Assembly: GCA_036924085.1 (NCBI GenBank)
Contig: JAVGWX010000004.1
Coordinates: 78,293,090 to 78,357,089 of the forward strand
Length of the DNA stretch: 64,000 nt
Direction: 5' to 3'
From: Ariolimax columbianus
Lineage: Eukaryota > Mollusca > Gastropoda > Stylommatophora > Arionidae
Shown here one piece after another: positions 45,855 through 56,344 of this stretch (the first letter of the stretch is position 1; every line of letters starts with the position of its first letter). Below the pieces are notes generated by a model. The model had not been told where the DNA came from, did no database searches, and was given only the letters and a program-made list of their open reading frames with translations. The position numbers and the translations under genes are program-made.

Positions 45855-46225
45855 ATCAAGTGCCGTCTCCGCAACATAGGTTGACGGTAGTGTATTTACA
45901 TTTGTCTCTGTCTCGCGCCAGGCTGGCACGCGCAATCAAACTGTATCCCGACCACATCCTGATGTTGTCTGTCCATCTGTATCTCTGTCGCCCTTTGGCT
46001 CTCTTGCTCTCTACTCTGCCCTCCAAAATAACCTTTAGCAGACTGTCATGGCGCTTGACATGACCAAAATATTTTATTTTTCTGATTTGTATTTCCTTCA
46101 GTAGTGTTTGTTCCACCTGGAGTTGTTCCAAAACCTCATTATTGGTTTTCCTATCTTTCCAAGAAATTCGTCCAACTCTTCTGAATATCCATATTTCAAA
46201 GGCTTCAATCCGTTTCTCCACACTT
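45855..46225 (-). pseudogene. RTE-like LINE C-terminal region
   Basis: 121 open codons: EKRIEAFEIWIFRRVGRISW, EVLEQLQVEQTLLKEIQIRK, KYFGHVKRHDSLLKVILEG, RAKGRQRYRWTDNIRMWSG. Typical RTE ORF end (E.RIEAFE.W..RR.L.ISW ... KYFGH..R). Little decayed, thus relatively young. Confidence 0.9.
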
Positions 46226-46679
46226 AAATACGCTTACATACAAACACGTATCAATATACTGGCCAATAGGTCTACATTATAAATAGATACAAAGACGCAT
46301 CAATCAGGCGATGCATCAGTGCACTGGTCAATACGTCCACATTATAAATAAATACACATACGCATTCATACACTGACAAATACGTTCTGATTTCGTCCAA
46401 AGAACTACTGTGTAGGAGAAAAGGGATTGCCTTCGCCAGTAAAATGCAGAAAGTGCTTAAAGTCTTGTTTCCATACTTGAGAGTGCCCCAAACTTCTTGT
46501 GACAGTTGCCATAGAGTTCTTCGATTCACAGTCAAGCTCCTTTTTTATAGTCTATTTAATTTGCTTAAAGGAATTATTTCCATTCAATACTGTGTACTTG
46601 ACAATACCTGCGATATGAGGATTAGTACAGCAAAGACTCATGCAATGAAAATCAGTTGAAAAGATAAAACACTAAATAT

Positions 46680-47285
46680 ACAGATAAGAAGTACAAGTCA
46701 ATGAATTCAAATACTTGGGCAGCGTGTTCACACAAGATGGAAGGGTAGATAGAGAGGTGAAATCAAGAACACAGAAAGCTAATGCGGTTTCCTATCAGCC
46801 CTCACCATTACTAAGACACAAACACATCCCAATGCAGACAAAGAGGCAGTTGATAAATAGTATGTTTATACCAAATCTCTGTTACCAGTCTCAGACATGG
46901 ACTCTCACTAAGGCATAAGAAAGAAAAATCATGGTATGTGAAATGAGGTGTTTGAGAAAGGCTGTCAGGGTCACAAGGCTGGACAGATTGAGAAACCAAA
47001 TAATCAGACAGAAGGTGGGTACAACACCGTGCATGGGATACGCGGAAAGGCAGAGAATTAAATGGCTCGGACACCTGACAAGAATGCAACCAAAGCTACC
47101 AGCTCGTATCTACAATACCAGACATCAGGGTTGCAGAGCAAGAGGCAAACCACGTAACAGATGGATACATGGTGTCAGTGAGACACCGAAGAAACACGGA
47201 ATGACAACAACATTGGTAACATACCTGGCACACGACAGAAAACTACACCTCCCTACGGCGTCTAACGACATAAGTGGATAGATGA
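46680..47285 (+). pseudogene. LINE ORF2 C-terminal region (different family)
   Basis: Encodes VNEFKYLGSVFTQDGRVDRE, RQLINSMFIPNLCYQSQTWTL, RKIMVCEMRCLRKAVRVTRLD, RIKWLGHLTRMQPKLPARIY and GKPRNRWIHGV. Two overlapping frames with one stop between (at 46918). Frame ends with ASNDISG and a (GAT)n run at 47282-47300. Confidence 0.85.
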
Positions 47286-47399
47286 TGATGATGATGATGG
47301 CTGTGTTCTACTATGATGGGTAGAGTAGCTATAAAAATTTGCATGATCTTCCCTGATGAAACCCTGTCTGCTCCTCTCTGAGTTTTTTTGTCTACTTTC

Positions 47400-47660
47400 A
47401 CTTTCATCTATCCAAAGTGGGATCAAGGTGCCGAGCAACACATGAGCTGCAGTGGTCAGCGGCCCAAAGCTGACTGCTAGCGCCAGAGCCAGCGAACTAT
47501 AGCTGCAAAAATCCTTCTACACCTCCACACGGTGATCCTGGATAACAGGCTGCAACAGGGCAGACTGGCTAAGGAGAAGGTATCGAAGAGGGGAGACTAA
47601 ATCGGTACTCAAAAAATGATTGCTGGTCGGATGTGTCGAATTGGACATCATTTTAACATG
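47400..47660 (-). repeat. Dispersed repeat, extended family F
   Basis: GGATCAAGGTGCCGAGCAAC, CTGACTGCTAGCGCCAGAGC, CTACACCTCCACACGGTGAT and CTGGATAACAGGCTGCAACA are the inverted form of 55020-55170. An older copy at 4690-4870 has the same phrases. Confidence 0.7.
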
Positions 47661-47839
47661 TTTACGGTACACAGACGCGCTGTTTTTAAAATATATGTTT
47701 TGACATTCAAATACGCCCAGTAAATACAATTTCCTAATCTTCCGTGCTCCAAATAGACGCTTTATCGAATGCGGAAAACAACAAACGTCATTCATGCGAA
47801 ACTGTCTAATAGTTAGAGGACTATACGCCAGTGTTGGGA

Positions 47840-48985
47840 TGAGGGGGGGGGGGGGGGGCGTACCACAGGACATGAGAGACGCCAACATAATCACCCTTTT
47901 CAAGAAAAAGGCAGACAGAGAAAACTGCAACACCGAATGCAAAGTGTATGCTTGTATCCTCCTGAGCAGGCTGCGAAAGCTGGCCGACAGGGTGTATTCT
48001 GGTGTCTCATTGTGGTTTTCGCGCAGAAAGGTCTACAATTGATATGGTTTTTTCATGGACAATTGCAAGAGAAATGCAGAGAACAACATAGACGATTATT
48101 TCTTGCCTCTATCAACCGTTTAAAGTATTGTTTAAAGTTGGCTGTCCACCTAAACTACTGAGCATGATTAGGTCTTTCACGTGGGCATGAAAGGTACAGT
48201 GATGCATGACGGTCATGAATCTGCCTTCGACATTAACAGCAGAGTTAAACAAGGCTGTGTCCTGGCTCCGACTAGCTGCAGAAACGATTAGGAATGACCT
48301 CATCAGCACTTGCCAGGCTCTCACAGAGAGTGTGGAATAACAATATGCTGACCATCTCCACAAAGGTTGCTGTGTACAGATCATGTGTTAATAATACCCT
48401 GCTCTATTGCAGTGGAACATAGACTCTGTATGTCTCATGAAAAAATACTAAATGCTTTTTATATGCGCTGCCTGTGACGCACACTTGGAATTTCATGGAG
48501 TGACAGAGTGACTAATAGCGACGTATTAGACCGTGCAAAGATTGCCAGTTTAGTGAAGATCCTCCGCCAGCGCCGCGTGGCTTGGTCACATGCTTAATGG
48601 GGGATGGGCGAATACCAAAAGATATCCTATACGGAGAGCTGATCATGGGCAAGCGTAAAATAGGTAGAACCTTTCTCCGCTACAAAGATATTTGCAAGCG
48701 TGACCTGGGGGCGTTGGGTATGAACACCAGCAACTGGTAGTAACTTGCAAATGACAGACCTGGCTGGAGGCAGGCTTTGTGTGTTCGTCTGTAGACAGGG
48801 GAAGACAAGATGCGTCAAGATGCAGACCTGGCTGAAGGCAGGCTTTGTGTGTTCGTCTGTAGACAGGAGAAGACAAGATGCGTCAAGATGCAGACTCCAA
48901 ACGTGTGCGGCAAAAGCAAGGGCAACAACTGACTGCCCCCTCGCTAGCGTGAAGTCCATTGTCTCTAGCGACTGACAGGATGACA
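47840..48985 (+). pseudogene. LINE reverse transcriptase, decayed
   Basis: VPQDMRDANIITLFKKKADR (RT domain 1), LADRVY...FSRRKVYN decayed form of the CGFR..RST motif, RVKQGCVLAPTS (SGVKQGCVLAPTLF motif), then MRCLXRTLGISWSDRVTNSD, RVAWLGH and a long decayed tail. The YADD segment is not readable. A 16-base G run lies at 47843. A 68-bp tandem duplication is at 48757-48892. Confidence 0.8.
48757..48892. repeat. 68-bp tandem duplication
   Basis: GACCTGGCTGGAGGCAGGCT...AAGATGCA present twice with three to four differences. Confidence 0.9.
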
Positions 48986-48989
48986 ATCA

Positions 48990-49480
48990 ATGCTCATTAA
49001 TTGTTTGAGGTGTGGTTATTGTGGCATAGTTGCTGTCTCAAAACTTACATTGATATCAATTTGAAAATGAGTGTGAAGTGCACATTTATAGCAATGCAGA
49101 AGGTTACCGTTTAACTATAACAGTTCTTCTGCAGGGAATCTAAGATGGGTCACTTAAATTGCGATATTCATGACCAAGAGAAACGAACGCAATTGGCGTT
49201 TGTTCTGGATAGATCATCCTTTTACCGTTGGATTGGAAAGTGCACTCATATCAAGCAATAAAGGAAAAGGAAATTTGACGATTTCGACAGAGATATCATA
49301 AGATGGAAGATATTGAAACTTGACGAAAAATCAACTTTTTACTCTCAAGAAACTAAAATTAACATTAGAGCTTGTGTGGGCTAAAGACAAGTGGCAGAAC
49401 AGAATATAACATTTAAAATGTGTGATATTGAAGTGCTGACACGTGAGTATCTTTCAAAAATAAACATTCAGTTCTAAAAG
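48990..49480. other. No recognised content
   Basis: Roughly 490 AT-rich bases before the CR1-like copy; no endonuclease domain of that LINE can be read here, so the copy is 5' truncated. Confidence 0.4.
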
Positions 49481-49484
49481 AATT

Positions 49485-51175
49485 GTGTTCAACACGTGCT
49501 CCGGGAAGAAGAACAGTACTGGCAACGAGAAAACAGCAAAAATAGACTTGGAAAAAAAACTTACTCAGAGGATCAAGACTGATAGTAAAAGCTTCTTCTC
49601 TTATGTTAGAAATAAACAAAGAACGAAAGACAAAGTAGGCCCTCTCATAGACAGTACAGGGAAAATAATAAGCGAGAATAGGGAGGCAGCTAATTTACTC
49701 AATCAGTACTTTAGCACAGTCTACACAAAAGAGGACTGCTCCAAGATCCCAGAGCCTGTAGATATTTTTCAAAGAGACATGGATACAGCAGGATTAAGAT
49801 CAATCTGTATTACAGAGGAAATGGTTTTAAAAAAATTGGAGGGGTTGAAAGTGGATAAATGTCCAGGTCAAGATGGTATTCATCCAAAATTGCTGTATGA
49901 AATTAGAGACCAACTAGCAAAACCATTGGCTACATTATGTTCTCAATCACTTGCACAAGGGATTGTTCCACGGGATTGGAAAGATGCAGGAGTGATCCCC
50001 TTGTTCAAAAAGGACAAAAAATCAGATCCAGCGGATTATAGACCGGTGAGTTTAACGAGCATAGTCTGTAAATTGTTAAAGTCAATAATCAAAGATAACA
50101 TTGTAATGCATTTAGACAAATTTAATCTAATTAGAAATAGTCAGCATAAGTTTACTAGAGGGAGATCATGCTTAACAAATCTATTAGAATTCACGGAGGA
50201 GGTTATAAAAATGACAGATAGGGGAGCCAGTGGACGTTATTTATCCAGATTTTGCAAAGTCCTTTGATAGAGTACCTCATCAAAGATTATTTCGAAAGTT
50301 AAAATCACATGGAATAGGTGGGGAAGTTGCCAAATGGATTGAAAATTGGTTAACGGGAAGAAGGCAGAGGATGGGCATAAATAAGGAGTACTCTGAGGGG
50401 TGTGAAGTGAAAAGTGGTGTGCCAAAGGGCTAGGTTTTGGGACCAATTTTGTTTTTGATATATATAAATGATTTGGAAATTGATTTGGGATCCATGATTG
50501 CAAAATTTGCTGATGACACAAAACTTTGCAGTAATGTCTCGTCTAAAGCAGAAGTGGATATATTGATGTCGGATTTATATACAATTCGAGAATGGTCTGT
50601 AAGCTGGCAAATGGAGTTTAATGTAGATAAATGTACAGTCATCCACATGGGTAGATCCAATATGGAACATAATTAAAGAATTGGAGAGAACAATATTAGA
50701 AAGATATATAAGGAAAGGGACCTAGGGGTTATAATAGATCATACAGGTAAAGTCAGTGAGCAAGTTAAGGTAGCAGTGAAAAAGGCAAATGCAATGTTAG
50801 GTATGATAAAAAGAAATATTAAACATAGGAGCAAGGAAGTGATCGTCAAACTGTATAAAGCATTAGTTAGACCTAGATTGGAGTACTGTGTACAGGTGTG
50901 GAGTCCTTATCATAGAGGGGATATAAATATGCTAGAAAGAATACAAAAAAAAGAGCGACAAAGCTGATAGTGGGATTCCAGAATTACAGTTATGAGGAAA
51001 GTCTCAGAAAAACAGGCCAACAGTGTCTCGAAGAGAGAAGAATTCGTGGTGACTTAATACAGGTTTATAAGATGATCAGAGGAATCGATAAATTAGACTA
51101 TAACAAGTTGTTTAAAATACAGCCACCCACAATAACAAGAGGGCATAGCTACAAGCTGACTAAAGATAGGTTCAT
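49485..51175 (+). pseudogene. CR1-like LINE, long copy with frameshifts
   Basis: First frame (49485-50267): SFFSYVRNKQRTKDKVGPL, NREAANLLNQYFSTVYTKED, KCPGQDGIHPKLLYE, DWKDAGVIPLFKK, DYRPVSLTSIVCKL. A 1-base shift near 50235 leads to VDVIYPDFAKSFDRVPHQRL, a stop after SGVPKG (50431), then ILFLIYINDL, AKFADDTKLC (intact catalytic pair), [53 protein letters not shown]. The end is cut at about 51175, before the 3' hairpin. No endonuclease domain. Confidence 0.95.
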
Positions 51176-51800
51176 TAAACACACCTCGTATGCTTCCTCC
51201 AGTTATCATTTTGTTTAGCGCACAAAGCTCTGCAAACATTTCTCCATTTTCGTTCATCTATCCCATTCCTTGTCTTCCCATAATCTGTTCGTAACCCATG
51301 TTGTCTGCTTCCATTTTGACACTGAAGTCCCTAATTAATCATATTTTCTTTTTCTGAGTTTCAAAGGCCTCTTTCGACTCGTTATAAAACTTTTGATTCT
51401 TACCATCTTCTGCCTCGTTAGTTGGGGCATAGCACTGAATGATGTTGATATTGTTGTTTTTGTTCTTAATTCTAAAGCTTGCCCTTATGATTCTTTTGGT
51501 AACAGCCTCCCACTTGATGATGCTTCTCTAGAAAGCATTAGTGCTACTCCGTTTATGTGTTGGGCATCACTTCCCTCATTTCTAGAATAAATTAGAATTC
51601 CCCCAGTTGTCAATCTGGTCTTTCCTGATTGTGTCCATTCTGTTTCGCACAGTCCTATCCCTGCTATGTTGTAATTTCCCATTTCTTTAGCTATCTGCAC
51701 TGTTTTCCCTGCCTGATACAATGTGCCAACATTCCATGTCGCTATATTGGTTTTTGTTCTTGGTATTCAGGAGGTCAGTCGACCGTGAAGCTTCCTTGCG
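51176..51800 (-). pseudogene. RTE-type LINE, endonuclease domain fragment
   Basis: Minus strand: NIATWNVGTLYQAGKTVQIA, NYNIAGIGLCETEWTQSGK, GVALMLS, then with shifts IQCYAPTN and GYEQIMG, NENGEMFAELC. This is the AP-endonuclease domain (WN.GT.Y..GK, E.RW.G.G, YAPTN, GDFN.K.G blocks). It meets the CR1-like LINE at 51175 in inverted orientation. Confidence 0.85.
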
Positions 51801-52100
51801 GCTTTTACTCCACCGTATTATCCTTCAAGTTCCAGAAGGCCCTTCCTCTACCAAGACCGTTTGCGTTTGCTCTGTTGTCAACGTTTTCATAACAAACTTT
51901 GTTTTCATAGAATTGGGTGGTCGGCCCTAACCTATTACATGCTATGTGAGTTGTCCTTGTTTAGTTTATTCGCTCCCCCCATGACCTACCCAGCGTGGGT
52001 GGCCCTTATGGACGCTCCTGTGATTATTGAGACATGCAAGCTCCCTCACAATTTTAAGGTAATGGACTTGAGGTGATTACTTTAGCTGCCAATAAAGATA
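51800..52100. other. No recognised content
   Basis: Short overlapping ORFs only; no motif identified. Confidence 0.4.
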
Positions 52101-52149
52101 CATCATCAGCTCATATGTAACTGTGGACCTTATGTGGTACTGTATCCAC

Positions 52150-52800
52150 TAAGCTGTTGATGACGTCAATAACAATGTAACTGTTGAAAGCTTTACTTGC
52201 CTTGCTAGTACCCTCAGCAGAGAAGAAAATATTGACTGAGGTCCACAACATGATTTCCAAGGCTTTTGGAAGACTACGTGAAAACGTTTGGGACCGGCAG
52301 GGAATCAGTGTTGCCATCAAATTAAGCGTGTATCGTGCAGTTGTGCTAACCACCATTCTGTGCGCATGTGGAAATGGACAGTCTATAGCAGGCATGTCAG
52401 GAAACTTCATTTTTCCCATGTAAACTGTGTCCGCAGACTGCTCAGAATTGGTTGGCAGGAAAGAGTGCCCAACTGTGTAGTCCTCAGCAGGGTGAGACTC
52501 TCTGGTATCAATAGGCTGCCCCATGGAGCCCAGATCAAATGGACTCGACATGTTGTTCGCGTTTCAAATGAACGCCTCCCTAAACAACTGTTGTACGGTG
52601 AGCTCAGCACAGGACAGTGCTCACTTGGGAGGGGGGGGGGGCAGAAGAAAATATACAAAGACACTTTAAACGGGTATTTGAATAGTTTCTCCATCGATGT
52701 CGCTGACTGGGAGCTGCTTGCTCCATACCGCTCAGCCTGGCGCACTGCCATCATTCATGGTGCTTGCATTGCTGAGCAGAGAACCATTACGGAGACGTAG
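52150..52800 (+). pseudogene. LINE ORF2 C-terminal region, moderately intact
   Basis: KILTEVHNMISKAFGRLRENVW, GISVAIKLSVYRAVVLTTIL, then in the next frame HFSHVNCVRRLLRIGWQERV, LSRVRLSGINRLPHGAQIKW, HVVRVSNERLPKQLLYGELS, KDTLNGYLNSFSIDVADWE and a stop after RTITET. One frameshift near 52400. A G run at 52630 falls inside the frame. Confidence 0.9.
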
Positions 52801-53333
52801 GAAAAGCCAGCTTCACGAAAATACAGTGCTTGTCGCCTCAATTACTAACCCTGCTCACGTGCGGTAGAGTTTGTCACGCTCAGATCGGACTGTACAGTCA
52901 CGTCTGAATAAACATGTCTGACGCTATCGCCATCTTCACTTGAGATGAGCAACTAAGTAACTAAACTAAGCTGATAGTACACTCCTTGTTACAATGTCAT
53001 TCTACGGCTACTGTGAACATCTAGCTGCACTCTTGAGTATCTAATTGTGATGACGTGTCCTATCCACTTGTGCATGCGTCAGCAGACTCCATATTTTAGT
53101 AGTTTAGTTTTTCTTTATCTCAGTTATACTCACTTTGTTAAAGATGTTCTTCATATTTACCACGTCTGCCAGTGTTCCTCTTCCTGAAACGCATCAATTT
53201 TGTGTGTGTTAGTTGGTCATCTGTTGACTTGTGTTGTCTGAAGCCAGCATGCTGTGATATAACTAAGTTTTTACTTTCTAGATCTAGGGGATTCCGTGAG
53301 AGTGAGGATAAAATGTAGCACAGTTAATCCTTA

Positions 53334-53420
53334 CTAAAAATAGCGCTAGAAAAATTAATTATGCCATCATCGTCTACGATGGACGGTGGCCTTTGCATTT
53401 TGCTTTCTCTCTAGATCAAT
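53334..53420 (+). mobile_element. SINE family D tail fragment
   Basis: AGCGCTAGAAAAATTAATTA, GCCATCATCGTCTACGATGG and GGTGGCCTTTG match the inverted sequence at 22745-22830. Confidence 0.75.
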
Positions 53421-53659
53421 GTAGGGTCTGGACTCAACGCCACGCCTACAGCCTCTCATGTCCTGGTCGTCAGTTGCGTCCGGCTGACAAGCCTCTAGCG
53501 TACGACTTCGCCTTTACAAGCGTGTTCTAATCAACGCCTTCTAATTGGTAATTCTAACATTGACTGAGTTTGCTTTGGTAGTATAAGAATTAGCGGACAA
53601 AAGTCGTTTCCAGAGGGCGTCTGATTTTATGTGAAACTATATGACCCAGCAATAAATGA

Positions 53660-54185
53660 GGCGGGTCGTGTAGTATCAGTGGTTCCTAAAACCCACCCCC
53701 ATCGATATAGTATACCCCATAATTGGCATAACACCACCCGATATCCTAAGAAGCGTCGCAGCAGGAATTGAAGCAGAAAAACAGGAGCATGACCCAAGAC
53801 ACTTAATGATTGGACATCAGGTACAGAGCACAAGACTCAAATACAGACTTAGAATGGACTTGTCATAAATCTTTACCCTGACAATTCTTCATGTTTGGAA
53901 TGTGGTGAGGTTGTAGAATGGAGAGATCGAGTTGGACAGAGAGGAGATCTAATGTCCTCACTGAGGTAGGAGCACGAAGAAAAATATTGATACAAACACA
54001 AAGGTTGAGTTGGCTTGGAACACAATATCATGAAAATGCGACATGAAAGTCTTCTACATAAGATACAAGAGAGCAAAATCTACGGGGAAAAGAAGGACGG
54101 TGGCGACCAAAACTCACCTTTTCATCTCAGGCCTGCAGAGACATTAAAGTACGATCCTATGCTGAAATTAAGAGAGCTGCAGAAG
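53660..54185 (+). pseudogene. LINE C-terminal region feeding the 67-bp array
   Basis: Includes PTPIDIVYPIIGITPPDILR and, further on, QRLSWLG, MRHESLLHKIQESKIYGE and SYAEIKRAAEDRVRWRDMLR, the tail seen also at 25.5 kb (-). Confidence 0.65.
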
Positions 54186-54795
54186 ATAGGGTCAGATGGA
54201 GAGACATGCTCAGACAACCTTACAACCAGTCTTACGACTGATCAACCAGAGGATAGGGTCAGATGGAGAGACATGCTCAGACAACCTTACAACCAGTCTT
54301 ACGACTGATCAACCAGAGGATAGGGTAAAATGGAGAGGCATGCTCAGACAACCTTACAACCAGTCTTACGACTGATCAACCAAAGGATAGCGTCAGATGG
54401 AGAGACATGCTCAGACAACCTTACAACCAGTCTTACGACTGATCAACCAGAGGATAGGGTCAGATGGAGAGACATGCTCAGACAACCTTACAACCAGTCT
54501 TAGGACTGATCAACCAGAGGATAGGGTCAGATGGAGAGACATGCTCAAACAACCTTACAACCAGTCTTAGGACTGATCAACCAGAGGATAGAGTCAGATG
54601 GAGAGACATGCTCAGACAACCTTACAACCAGTCTTACGACTGATCAACCAGAGGATAGGGTCAGATGGAGAGACATGCTCAGACAACCTTACAACCAGTC
54701 TTAGGACTGATCAACCAGAGGATAGGGTCAGATGGAGAGGCATGCTCAGACAACCTTGCAACCAGTCTTAGGACTGATCAACCAGATGATAATAT
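54185..54795. repeat. 67-bp satellite-like array, nine copies
   Basis: Unit GATAGGGTCAGATGGAGAGA...CTTACAACCAGTCTTACGAC...CAACCAGAG; period 67 measured over three successive units. The first unit is continuous with the LINE tail coding EDRVRWRDMLRQPYNQSYD, so the array is an amplification of the LINE 3' end. Confidence 0.95.
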
Positions 54796-54844
54796 TGAAG
54801 TTTACTTATATATGATTGTGTTTTGTGTGATGTCTGATAATATG

Positions 54845-55175
54845 GCTTGGCTTGGCTTTATTCGTTCTCAATCTCCCGCTACCAAACCCCGAAAGAGCTT
54901 AAGTAGCAGAGTGTAGTCCAGAGAACGGAATGCGCTGTGTCGTAGTTTACAGCGATATTTGCACCTTTCGGTCCAACACATCTGACTTCAGCAAGTATTT
55001 TTTGAGTACCGGGTTAGCATTCCCTCTTCGATCCCTTCTCTTTAGGCAGTCTGCCCTGCTGCAGCCTGTTATCAAGGATCACCGCGTGGAGGTGTAGAAG
55101 GGTCTTGGCAGCTCTGGTTCGCTGGCCTTGACGCTAGAAGTCAGCTATAGGTCGCTGACCACTGCAGCTCATGAA
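54845..55175 (+). repeat. Dispersed repeat family F, longest copy
   Basis: TTCTCAATCTCCCGCTACCA, GTAGTCCAGAGAACGGAATG, GCGATATTTGCACCTTTCGG, then a 3' part ATCAAGGATCACCGCGTGGA and CGCTGACCACTGCAGCTCAT. The family seems to be about 330 bp when long. Confidence 0.8.
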
Positions 55176-55179
55176 TGTG

Positions 55180-55440
55180 TTTTGTGTGATGTCTGATTAT
55201 ATGATTGTGTGAAGTTGTATAATATGATTGTATTTTGTGTGATGTTTGATTATATGATTGTGTTTTGTGTGATGTCTGATTATATGATTGTGTTTTGTGT
55301 GAAGTCTGATTATATGATTGTGTTTTGTGTGATGTCTGATTATATGATTGTGTTTTGTGTGAAGTCTGATTATATGATTGTGTATTGTGTGAAGTCTGAT
55401 TATATAATTATGTATTTTGTGATGTCTGATACACATTTTT
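55180..55440. repeat. 30-bp minisatellite, about nine copies
   Basis: Unit GATTATATGATTGTGTTTTG plus TGTGATGTCT. A single unit also lies at 54808-54840, on the other side of the family F element, so the element seems to have inserted into the array or its seed. Confidence 0.95.
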
Positions 55441-56344
55441 TTCTTCCTGTGGCATAAATTCTGTGCATTCCACTTACCCCTGTATCTTACATAATGTTAG
55501 CCTATTGACCTGATTGTAACTCTTGTATCAGGTCAAGTGAGCCTTCCCAGGACACCTTTAATGTAGTATAAAGGAAGCCCCTTCCTTTAACAATATGCTA
55601 ATGAGCAGATTGGCCAGCACTAAACATCTATGGAAGATCTGGGTTTATGGTTCTCAAAGTCAAGGAATATCACACATCACAGAAAAAATACAATGTTTTA
55701 TTTTTATAGTACATAATAAGTGAAACAAGCAATATTGTTCTGAGGTCAGCCAAAGAGAGTATACACATCTGACTTTGAAAATAACATTCCAATTATCAAT
55801 CAACAAATCCTTCCATTTTTTTAGTTAGCTGTCAACAGATCTCTCTCCTGTTCAGTTAACTGTCAAGAAGTCTTCAATCTTGTGTGCTATGTGTTAGATG
55901 TCACTATGGTTCTGCTAATTGCTGTTTTAACACTTTATTATTTCTGTCGTTACAAAGTTTCTGCACGTTAGTTTTCTGCTGCTTGCTTTATTGAACCTGA
56001 CTGTTCAATTTGTCCCTTCTTTTGTCACCTCACTTTCTACCGGGTTGTAGCCGAGTGTCGTGGTATGTATTTGTGTTTTGACTCTCGTGATGCGAGTAAC
56101 ATTTTTCTCAATTTTTAAGCACGTCTCGTTTATGCTGTCTATCTGCCTCTGTCGTCCTCTCACCCTCCTTCCTGATGTTCTTCTGTAGAAGGTTGCATGA
56201 ACAAGGTGGTCTGGTTGCATTATCACAATGTGGCCAAACCAATTTATTCTCTGCTGCTTGATGAAATTTACGTAGGGAATTGTTCCAACCTTCTCCCAAA
56301 TATTCTTATTTGTGATTCTCTCCCTTCTGGTGTTGATAGTAACT

